A stretch of 64,000 nt of DNA, from NCBI GenBank assembly GCA_021904315.1, contig CM038922.1, positions 17,025,347 through 17,089,346 on the forward strand. Reading direction: 5' to 3'. The position numbers were made by a program, and so were the translations under genes. Origin of the DNA: Sphagnum magellanicum. Taxonomy: Eukaryota; Streptophyta; Sphagnopsida; Sphagnales; Sphagnaceae. Positions 35,401 to 45,900 of the stretch are shown here, piece by piece; the first letter of the stretch is position 1; every line of letters starts with the position of its first letter. Under the pieces are notes generated by a model. That model ran no database searches and had not been told where the DNA came from. It was given only the letters and a program-made list of their open reading frames with translations.

Positions 35401-37705
35401 AAATGTGAGGTCATTTCTGGGTTTGACAGGATACTATCGGAAGTACGTTAAAGGATACTCGACTGTAGCAGGGCCATTGTTTGCTTTGACCCGAAAAGAT
35501 GTGGCATTTGTGTGGGACGTGAACTGTGAGCAGGCTTACCAGACACTGAAGACAGCGCTGGTAAATGCGCCTATACTCACACGTCCGGATTTCAAGCGAA
35601 CCTTCTGGTTGGATGTAGACTGGTCACCCAAAGGCGTGGGAGCAATACTATCACAAAAGGATGGGAAGTTTGAGAGGGTAGTGGCTTATGCCAGTAAGAG
35701 CCTGACAGAGGCTTAGAGAAAGTTCCATCCAATGGAGGGAGAGTGTTACGCTCTAATCTGGGGTGTGATGCACTTCCGGCAGTACCTACATATGAAGCAT
35801 TTCATTCTGCGGACGGATCATAAGCCACTGGAATGGCTGGCAACCGTTTCAGATGCACATGGCAGAAGAGGGAGATGGGTAGGCCTCTTACAGGACTTCA
35901 GTTTCAAGATTATGCACCGACCAGGACTCAAGCATGCCAACGCGGATGCACTGAGTAGGAACCCAGTCGGATCAGCTGATGATGATGATGACTTTGGTGA
36001 AGGGATTCAAGATACCACAGTCGATGCATCAGGGGAAGAGAGGGAGTTGTTGTATGTTCGAAAGGGGGAAAAGACAGAATGGATAGGAGTTGCGAGGAAA
36101 GATGGGAAGTTCATCCAGCATGAAGCATGTTGTTTCGGCATCAACCACAGGATTGGTGCAAACCACCATCACCTGTACATGCTCGACGTAGCTACCGAGC
36201 AGGAACCGCCTGAGGAATCGGCCCCTGCCGAAGGATCAATCGCCACACATGATGTATAACAGAAAGAATTGTCAGTGGCAATCAAGAGGAAGAGACCTCA
36301 GTATTTGGACAAGCAGCAGCAGTTGGAATTGGTTCTTGCTGCTCAGGAACTGTTTGAACTTGGGGACCCTGATTTGAGCCCCACAGGTTCGGATGATGAG
36401 GACGAGTGTGAGGTAAGGGTAGGATGTATGGACATATGGCAGGATATGGATTGTTTGACACTCTTGAAGGAGGGTGTGTTGGCCGATACTGGGAATCTGG
36501 AGGAGAACAGGAGGATCAGAAGAAGAGTGAGTAATTACTGCTGGAAGGAGCAGAAGCTCTTTTTCAAGAATCTAGTTGTACCCAGACCTGAAGAGAGGCT
36601 GCCTCTGGTGAGACAGATGCATGAAGATATAGGGCATTTCGGGGAACACCGGACATTGGCAGAGATCCGCCGAAGATACTTCTGGCACTCTCGTACTGCA
36701 AATGTCAGGGCCATGGTTAGGGAATGCCAACAATGCCAATTAACGAAGAGCTCGGGCAACGTGCGATCAGGAGACGAACACTTGAAAAGCATCCTGGTGC
36801 ATGATTTATTCTACAGAATCGCACTAGATACGGCTAGACCTTTGCCTAAAACTAAGTTGGGCAACAAATACATCCTTGTGGCCGTTGACCACTATTCGAA
36901 GTGGTGTGAAGCTAAGGCTGTGGCTGATCATGGGGCAAAAACAGAAGCCAGATTCTTAAAAGATGAAATTATTTGTAGATATGGAGTTCCCAGATTTGTA
37001 CTTACCGACAATGGGGGTGAATGGGCTGCAGAATTTGACACTATGTGCGGGGACTATACAATTCAGCACCAATGCATGGCCCCGCATTGGCCTCAGTGCA
37101 ATGGGATGGCTGAGCGCATTATCCAAACCATCAAACGTGGCATCACTGTGCTGGCTGCAAATCCTGCCAACGTGAATTGTTGGGATGAACAGTTAGCCAA
37201 GGTTCTATTTGGGTACCGATGTGGTATCCAGTCTAGCACGAAATTCTCCCCATTCATGATCCTCACTGGTCGGACGCCACGATTGAGAGCCGACAACTTT
37301 CTGCAGACACTAACTGCTGAGACGGATGAAAGTGAGAATGTGGAAGTTCTTGCGGCACAATTTCTCCAGAAAGTAGAACTCATTGCAAGTCTTCATGATG
37401 ATGTTCTGGTCAATGTGGAACAGGCACAGAGGAGACAAAAGAAGAACTATGCTGCCAGGAAGGGTAAGCACTTGTTTGAGGGCTTGATTGCAGGATCAAC
37501 GATGGTAAAGATGAAGAAGCCAGGAAAGACGCGGGCCCTGATTGCGAGCTGGGAGGGTCCCTACAGGTTCATTGGGCACCCTGATGGAAAGGGAAATCTG
37601 GATTTTGAAGAAGGTTGTAGGATGTGTATTGTTCAAGATGCGGATGGTAACCAGTGGGAGAGGTCTCGTCGAGACCTACAAATCTATTATGCTGCACCTG
37701 ACTAA
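32408..37705 (+). pseudogene. Ty3/gypsy gag-pol polyprotein in one frame, interrupted by eight in-frame stops
   Basis: The frame spans 1,766 codons with no frameshift. Gag ends in three zinc knuckles (first CX2CX4HX4C from residue 218; second CX2CX3HX4C; third ending CTFCTGLGHSEDRC). The protease site reads VDIGAS, with D439 and Ile440 where retropepsins have Thr or Ser. RT has the FVDD box (D924, D925) and VMPFGLKNA. RNase H has RTDHKPLEW and HRPGLKHANADALSR. Integrase has an H-H-C-C finger ending CQQC and the D1494, D1534, E1569 triad with D-35-E spacing. Stops: TGA 32579, TAG 32585, 33302, 33833, 34232, 35006 and 35714, TAA 36257. At 35006 the stop replaces the invariant Gln of the SG(Y/F)xQI motif, and at 35714 probably the Q of the LTxAQ block. 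Listed as pseudogene because standard translation fails; readthrough or editing cannot be excluded. Confidence 0.9.
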
Positions 37706-37732
37706 TTAAGCTGAGGGACTCAGCTGTTTAAC

Positions 37733-37742
37733 AAGGGAGGGG
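37733..37742 (+). promoter_or_regulatory. Polypurine tract
   Basis: AAGGGAGGGG lies 7 bp upstream of the 3' LTR and is the expected primer for plus-strand synthesis. Confidence 0.85.
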
Positions 37743-37749
37743 TCACATA

Positions 37750-38547
37750 TGTGGTGTGAAAAGAGGTAGTATAAAATCTGATCGAATCCTGGGTTTTGCG
37801 TCAAGTGACTCAGTGTGGCGGCGTTCCATAATGGACTGCATAGAATTGCATGGCTTTTCCTTTGAGCTATGCATTGGATTGGGTATGGCGGCTTGTATTG
37901 ATGAAGGGAGATGGCAAGTCGGCGAAAGGAGGATCGGATCAGGATGACAAGGAAGATTTTGGGGAGGCTTCTGGGAGAAGCAACGGAGGTCCGAAAAAAA
38001 AAAAGATCAGAGGGCCGTTTTGGAAAAAGGGTTTTTTTTTTGGTTGTGTAGAAGATAGAATCGAGATAGCTAGAGAAAGTATCAGGCGGTTTTGGGGAGA
38101 ATCGATAGAAGAAAATACTCTGTAGTCGGGAGCGAGGCTTAGTTCTTTCTTTTTCCGCTGCGTTGGGTAAATCTAGTCAAGCATCTGCTGCAGATGAACT
38201 TCAGGAGAGAGAGACGATGAGAGGTTTAAGCTAGATTGTTGAAGTTCTGTGATTTGGGAGAGAGCTTGTGCTCTCGGGTGTAATTACTTGGTGAATATTG
38301 AATGGAGTTGTTCTTTGGCTGGCATCCGCGAGTGTGCTAGCAAAACAAGAGTCTGTACTTCCGAAGGTCTGCCTGTTGCTGTGTGTGTTCATGATGCGTA
38401 GTCTACAGACCTCGGGATTAGTAGATAGATCAAGTCCTTTGAGGAGTCTGGTGATGTCTGTGCAAGATGTCAGATCAGAACATGGTTATGGTGTAGCCCC
38501 AGGGGTTCGATGGTGTTGGCTGTAAGTTTGGACCCCTCCTTTTTGGT
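37750..38547 (+). repeat. 3' LTR of the Ty3/gypsy element
   Basis: Same 798-bp length as the 5' LTR. Five differences seen (5' to 3'): GCGACTC/GTGACTC, GCGCTCC/GCGTTCC, TTAATG/TTGATG, GGTTTTG/GGTTGTG and CCGTTGCG/CCGCTGCG. After the shared GGT the sequence continues CACAGTTTG, so the LTR may really end at CACA (38551). Confidence 0.93.
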
Positions 38548-38551
38548 CACA

Positions 38552-39325
38552 GTTTGTTTATAGAACCTATATCTAGATACAAATCACTTATTCTTGATGT
38601 TGAGGATCAAAGACCAAGTTTTGCCAATCATCTAACTTTCATGGACATTCAATGTATGCACATTTAGAAATGAAACAAATTGATGTTCACTTTGTAATGC
38701 ACTTTCACAACCTTACTTGGCACAACCTGAGTGAGGATCATATTATTACTTTTCTATTTATTTTGTCTTGAATGTTAAGCAACACCATGACTAAGTCTTC
38801 TTCTCAACAATTCCAAAATCATAGTAGAACCTTAGGATGTTGATTTTTGTAATAGTTGTTTGCTTGATATTGAGTAGATTATTATGTACTTATCTACACT
38901 TGTTAGTAGCTAGTGAAGTAAACAAAGAACTTAAAATGTAGTAATGGCAAAGCTTGTTTGGGCATACTCGCATTCATTTCTCCACTTATCTTTTGATTTA
39001 ATTTATGTAAATAGATCCAAATTTGTGAATGGCAACCTATTTCAAAGGTAGTTCAAATTTGCCAAATGAGGTTGTAAGATACTCCTTGACATAACAATGT
39101 ATGTGTGCATATCAATTAGGATATGGACTTTGCATCTAATGTCGGTGTTAAATTGTATCAAGACTCAATTGTAGTTCTAAGGTTTTTTTTCTTTTTCAAA
39201 TGGTTAGTTTTATTGTCCTCATGAAGAAAAACAAAGGCTACCTTCTAAAGTATTTTGTTAAAGAGGATAAGAAGTTTGTTCAATAAAGAAAAAAATCAAC
39301 ATTCAAAGTCTTCCATTATCCTTTA
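38552..39325. other. AT-rich spacer between the retrotransposon and a Helitron
   Basis: No gene or repeat recognised. It represents the host sequence into which both elements inserted. Confidence 0.5.
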
Positions 39326-39941
39326 TCCTATATATTAAAGCAAACGTGGTGTCTATCTGTCTATGTGTTCGTCATAGACACCACACCCGCCCACTGGACC
39401 TGCTGGCGGCCCGCAGCAACAGCCCGTTGATTTGTGGCCCCAGATGGTTGTGTGAGAGGTGAATCCGTGCAGCGCCTGGGATTTGGGTGAGAGGCCAAAA
39501 AAAACAGCGCAGTATTTCACACACACGCACGCACGTCCTGCAAAGGGCCAACGAGTGTTCATTCCACGGCTAAGCATCACACCTTCAGACACAGAACGAA
39601 TGCCTTTCACTCTGCGCCGTCGCCAGTTCCCTGTGCACCATGCATTTGCCATGACCATCAATAAGGCGCAAGGGCAGACATTGAAGATGGTCGGCATTTT
39701 TCTGCCCAAGCCTGTATTTACACATGGCCAATTGTATGTGGCCATGTCGCGCATTGGGTGCCCCGAGGGGGTGAAACTGCTGGTTATAGATGGTGGGAGG
39801 ATGCTCATGAAGATGCACCTGCCGGTGTGTACACTTGCAATGTTGTTTACATAGAGGTGTTGTAACATGATCGTGCAGACAGTAGAGCTTAACAAAGCGT
39901 TTGGGGTGGCTGGAGTGGCGTAGCCACAGGTTACCTACTAG
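39326..39941 (+). mobile_element. 616-bp Helitron deletion derivative with both termini
   Basis: It starts TCCTATATATTAAAG, a typical plant Helitron 5' end, and finishes with CTAG. It sits between host A (39325) and T (39942), the AT target Helitrons use without duplication. A compact hairpin GTGGC-GTA-GCCAC (39915-39927) stands 10 nt before CTAG, as expected for the 3' terminator. Near the 5' end GTGGTGTCTAT (39346-39356) pairs perfectly with ATAGACACCAC (39374-39384) around a 17-nt loop. Inside is only the last part of the helicase. It could move only if supplied with Rep/helicase in trans. Confidence 0.85.
39530..39872 (+). pseudogene. C-terminal fragment of a Helitron PIF1-like helicase
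   Basis: The frame carries [42 protein letters not shown] and [11 protein letters not shown], the terminal motifs (V-VI region) of plant Helitron helicases. Near 39830 a one-base shift moves the reading from CTLAMLFT to the expected [11 protein letters not shown] ending with TAA at 39870-39872. Everything upstream, Rep domain and Walker motifs included, has been deleted. The open frame extends back to 39459 but loses similarity before about 39530. Confidence 0.85.
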
Positions 39942-42900
39942 TATGAACAAATGATTTTAGAACAAACATAATAAGTTTTTGGGTTAAAAGTCTATCACAA
40001 GTTTGGGGGTGGATGCTTTATGATTTATCCTAATATGGATTTGCTCAAATTTTTTATTGTTGGACATGTGTACAAGATGTAATAAGGAAGACACATATGA
40101 AAAATGTTAAGCATCCTCCATAAAAAATTCAATACATAATATTGTTGCCATTGAATTTCAACATTGATGATATGGTTCACAAGACTTAGTGCATTACTAG
40201 TTTTCATATCTCTGGGTCGTGAACAGATTACAAAAGTAGTAAGATTTGTCAAGGTTGGGGAGTTCGAGCTAGGAAAATATAAGAATTTCACTATGCAAAT
40301 CTTGTGTTGGACATATATCAAAAATGGAATGCAATCATGAACTTAAAATTCCTTCAAGGTAAGACTTTTTCTATGTGCAAGCTCAAAGAACTATGATTTA
40401 GGTAAGTTCAATTGTCTCGAATCTTGACAAGTCTCCAATCCATTATACAAACAAGAACCTAAAAAACATAGTTCCATTTTGTAACATTATGTCATGCCTA
40501 GAATATATTGAGATTGATCATAGCAACATGTAAACTACCAAGAATCAATGAATCATTCAACAACTCTTGTATAAAAAAGATTAATACTTGCAATGCACTA
40601 TACATCCACATAGCTAAATTATTCTTTATATCCACAAAGACAAGGTTTTCCTCATGCATGATCACTCTTCATGATGCATCACAATTATTATTAATGACCA
40701 AAATTTCTTTTAAAAAAAACACAATTCCTTCCATAATCATCTACGGAGATTTCTAGGGGGCTTGGGTTCATCTTGTTTTAAGGCAATTTCCACTATTGCT
40801 TTGAAACATCTCAAAACGACCATAATACCTTGGCCAATTCAATGTTAATTATGTTATTTTTTCAGATGTTGAATTTAAGTTTTATTTTATTTCCAAATCA
40901 CAAAATATTGTAAAGGAAAACATTGAATCTTTAGGAATATTCCAATTTAAAATATGAACATTTTGAAATAATTAATTATTTGATGGACATGTGTTGAAAA
41001 CCTTGGCCAATTTGACACCAATTGTATGTTTTTTTTATTTTGAAAATTTTGAAAATTAGTTCTTCCACCAAGTTATAAAATGTTATAAAGGAAAATATTG
41101 GATCTTTAGGAATATTCCATTTTTTAACAAATATTTTTTAATTAATTGCTTATTCAATGGATATGTGTTGAAATGGGCAAGGTACTATGGGTAGGAATGA
41201 TGTTGTGCCTCCCTATAGATAAAACATTTTATAGATATTTCCTTGATATTATAAATATTGATGTTTGTTGTTTATTACAAGGAAGTTAGTACCACTTAAA
41301 TATGTAAAATTCAAGAATGTCCATTTGCCCAAATCCCAGGGATTTTGGGCAAATTTTCCATTCAAAAAGGCCTTGAAATTTTGGGCCTAGCTCTTTCAAT
41401 GTTCCACCAATGTTGTCACCTTTTTAAATTCAATTTTGGAATATTTCAACTCCAATTTCAAATTGTTAATCTCTTCAACTTCATGGGATAGAACATGGAC
41501 TTGTTACAACAATCGTGCAATCCTTTCATTCCAATTCCTTCATGCCAATTCCTTCCCCCTTGGTTCCCACTTCTCAATGCCTCCACCCTCTCTCCTTAAT
41601 GGAAAATCACTTTCTTTAGGCTTTAATGAACTGAATAATCTTTCAAAGCAATGTTCTTTTTCTTTGAACTACTAAGAACATCTTCATGCCTTGTCTTTTT
41701 TGGGTTCACTTTTGAAGCCTTCATGAAAAAAAGGTAATGCCCACAAAGAAGGGTATTCACCTTCTCTATTTTTTTTTTCATGGTCAACTTTTTATTCACC
41801 CATTCACAAATTTCACCCAATTACACATTACCCTTTTATTCATTGCTATTACTGCACGTAATTGGCAAGTCTTCAAGTAAGTCAAATGCAACTTCAATGC
41901 AAACTTCTTGCACATGCATCCACTTTATCATTTTTGGTTCACTTGCCTTTGCCTACTTTCCACCATTCGTGGGGGTTTTGGCTTTCTATCAAGTCTTGAA
42001 ATATGCTTGCCGTGTAGTACTATTGTTTTTGAAACTATCAACTTCAATTTTCAATAATGGCAACTTGAGAATTTCGTGGAATAATTGTGCATCCACCACA
42101 ATTTCCTTATCCCCTACCTTCCCCATTTTCTCACTTGGTTTGTAATCTGATTGGTATATAAAATTCATTGACAAGGGCCTTCAATGGTGTGAGCATATTT
42201 TTTGACAATAAGAGGAACTCATACAAATAAATTTGATTCCAATTTTGTCAATGTTCATTGGTTTTCAAAATCACATCAACATCTTCCAAAAGGTAATGAC
42301 CACCATGACAATGCTTCCAATAAAAGACATTTAACAATTAACATTTTTGTTGTTTTGATCAAGTCACCATAATATTATTTAGGTTCCCATTTGTTACTTG
42401 CAACAATAACCATATAGATGAAATACTCTAATATCCACCAAGCTAAGTCCAATATCCATCCAATAACCAATCATTCATTCATCCTGCAAACCTAGGCCAA
42501 TGTCCCAATATACCATACATCAATATCCCAATGCCAATTCTATTAATAGTTTAATTGCAATATTTGAATTGGAAAATCCAATCAATAAAAAAAATCAACT
42601 AACATTTACCAAAGAACCAAATAATAAAATGAACCTGTTACAAAAACAATCCAAACTAAAAATGAAATTGAAATGGACCCAAAAAAAAACATACATACAT
42701 TTCATTCCAGACCATTTACAACCACCCCTATTTTGAATTCCAATAATAAAATGATTTATAAAAAATAAAATAAAAACCAAACAACTAACCCCACAAAGAT
42801 ATAAAATCATTAAAATGGGTTTTATAGCCACTTTCCCTTTCATTTCCAATAATTCATAAGTTTCATTAAATTGTTCCCCAAAACTTTTTTTCTTACAAAT

Positions 42901-45900
42901 AATAAGGTTGATCTATTATTGCATATAATTTTGATTTTATTTATTTTTAAGCAATTTATTCAACCCACCCCCTTTGTTGGTTTCCAACCCCTCACAAAAT
43001 CAACCACCATTGGGCCATCCTTTTTTTCTTTCCTTTGAAACTCCCTTGGCAACAATCTAATTACATATCCCAACAAATTCCCACAAATATGGTCCCATCA
43101 CACATGTAATGTTCTAATTCTTATTAAGTCACTATTGCCATGGATTTGTATTCAAATACTTGAAAATCAAATTTAATTTATTGTTTGAATCTTTTTTTTT
43201 TCTTGGATCATCACCTATTACTCCTTTCAACCAAAAAAAAATTTAAAAAATCAACCATTATCTTTTGCATGTCCCATAATTATTTTTATGTTTTTTCCAG
43301 CACAAATGATCTTCCTACCCATTTAGAATTTTATTAACAAGGCAAAATGAACTTATTATCCTATTTGCATATCCAAACCTTCCCAAAGATGAATTCAAGT
43401 TTTAATATTGAATTGTGATGTTTGCTTGGATTACCCACATTAGGAAGTATAATCACCACAATTTATAACACAAGGATTAAATCCAATAATTTCAATGGTT
43501 GATCATCCAAATATTTGTGTAATTTAAATTTATTTGTATCTAGATGTACATTTTATTACACATATATGGTTTTTTATTTGCATGATTATGATGTCAAAAG
43601 CTACATTTGTGGGAATGTTGTCATTATTGTTGGATAATTTGTTGTGCAATTGTGTGCATTGTGAAGTTTCATACAATTTTTTGTATATTCTCTATAATTT
43701 CATACAATTTTTTTGGTGGTTGTCAAAGCAAATGTACTACATCCATGAAGTCACGAATCATGTGTTTACATGATATGTTTAAGGTGCAACATGGTTTAAT
43801 CACTACCCTTTATGTAGACCTCTTATCTTGCTGCATAGATGTTTGCTTATACTTAGTTAAACTAAAATGAAAGGTACCTTCACAAACTTGTTCCAACTTG
43901 AATGAGGATATTACAAACTTCTATGTTTAACTATGTCTTTTAAGTGCTAGCAAACATTATGTATGAATTTTTCTATTGTTTTTTTAAATGTGATTGAAAT
44001 TTAAGACATTAATTTTGGCCAATTTTTTTGCCCAAAGTGTTTGGGAAGATTATTTTACATTTATTTACACCCACCATTGGGAGGTGTCGGAATCAAAAGT
44101 AAGTATTGGTACCTAATCACTACCATTCATCTTAAAGGTGATAGTGTGATATTTTATTAGGGTTAATGATATTGAAGTCAATGGTTTGCTATTTTATTAA
44201 GGTACAATGGAACCATGAAAATGGTTTTGGGGGGGGGGGAGAAATGGGCATATATTGGGGTTAATAATCAATGGCACATTTTGGACATAAGTTCACAAAT
44301 ATTCATTCAATGAAGGACACAAATTACATGTGTTGGAAAATAAATTACATTTCATTGAAATTTTGGAAAGAAAAACACTTATGGTTTTTTTTTTAATGCA
44401 ATTTGGCACAAGAATAAATAATAGGCTATATACAAAAAATGTGCACAAAAAAAGGGTCTCATGTCTTAGTCTAATGTAATTTGGCATAATGTCAATCACT
44501 TTATTAATAGGTGCTTAAATGCCCAAAAAAAAACTTATGTTTAAATTGTCTAATCTAGAAAGGCCTAAGACCAAGAATTTGAGCAAAATATATTGTTATA
44601 ATAAATAGGTCACTAAAAAAAACTGAATAACGATAATTGATAATATCCATGTGATTACCATATAGTTTTGTGCATTGGCTATAATGTTGTGGCCCATGTG
44701 ATTACTTTGTATGATACTCTTCACGTTTTCAAGTTTATAGAATCCCAAGCAAATTTCACACATGCTTGTAGGTTCCGAACTTGATGCACCCATCTAAGTG
44801 GAATATTAATTTGGTCTCCTACAAAATGTTGAACAAGTAAAGAATAACCTAACTTGTTCTCATCTTCCCTCAAATGTAAGTATAACTCTTTGATTTAATT
44901 AGGTGCTAGCAAGACCTTTTATGTTGGTTTGAAATCCAATGGGTACATGTCCTCACTTAGGCATCCACCTCCTTCAACTTCAAAGGATTAATACATGTGC
45001 ATTCCACTAATGGTTGGGACATGTTCCATTTAACTTCCAAGGAAAAAACAACATTTGATGTTTGAGCCTTTTTTATTCTTGGTGCATGAATATAAAAAAC
45101 TTTGGATAAAAATTTGAGTTAGTATATATTTGACATGAATTGTAATTATTAGTTAAACTACTCTCAAGTTGTTTTTCAATTTTGACTTACACAATGGGAA
45201 GCAAACTACAACCAAAAGTAATTGAGAATGACTTTTTGAAAAAAATTTAAGAGTTTGTCATTTAACACAAAATCATGTTTAAGCAATGATGACCCTTGTT
45301 GCAATTCCTTCCTTCACACCTAGATGTTTGATGCTTGCAATTGCTTTTGTAGCTCCAAAAACCATAGCATCACCTTCTTATCAAACTTCATAACTTCAAT
45401 TATGGAGTTTGATCCAATAAAAAAGCACCCACCTCACAGACAATAATAATTCATTGTTTGAGACTCATAGAAAAAATTGATTTTTTTTTTTTTGTGTGAT
45501 AACTTTTTATATAAATATGATGTAAAAATCTCATGATTTTTTTTTGAAAATCAAAATATAGCAAATGAAGACCAATCTCTAATTTTTTTTCCCTTCCCAA
45601 AATTACAATTTTTAATAAAAATACCAAATATTTTTGGAAAAAAAACATTGCAACTTGTTAGCACTATTATTATTATTATTTTTCAATGTTTAAATTTTTA
45701 CCAACAAGAATAATTGGGAATGTTTTGGGTGTTTAGTACAAATTAGGTAAATTTTCTTATATTGACAAAAAAACATGCCAAGTTTTTTCAATCACAAAAT
45801 TGGGGGAAAAATTCCATATTTCACAATGTCTTTTTTTGTGATGAAAATTTACCACTTAATTCATAGAAAATGTGTGCCAAAGTTGATTTATGTAATCATT

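Larger units (their letters stand above)
30711..38551 (+). mobile_element. Ty3/gypsy LTR retrotransposon, structurally complete
   Basis: About 7.8 kb with two 798-bp LTRs, a tRNA-iMet primer-binding site, a polypurine tract, an upstream accessory frame and a single-frame gag-pol ordered gag, protease, RT, RNase H, integrase. That order defines Ty3/gypsy. No chromodomain is visible after the integrase. The LTRs differ at 5 of 798 aligned bases by eye (3 of them C/T), so this is a recent insertion. Coding is interrupted by eight stops but no frameshift. The right boundary is uncertain: identity ends at 38547 (GGT), but 38551 gives a TG...CA LTR and a possible 4-bp duplication GTTT on both flanks. 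It lies between the foldback at 30613 and a small Helitron at 39326. Confidence 0.95.

Noticed and set aside
32408..37705. Genome-wide reassignment of UAG/UAA to glutamine
   Set aside because: SIK1 ends at TAG, CHL27 and the F-box gene at TAA, each exactly where the family proteins end, so the host code is standard.
39353..39950. Minus-strand frames of 121-180 aa over the small Helitron
   Set aside because: The plus strand holds the conserved helicase motifs; the minus frames have none.
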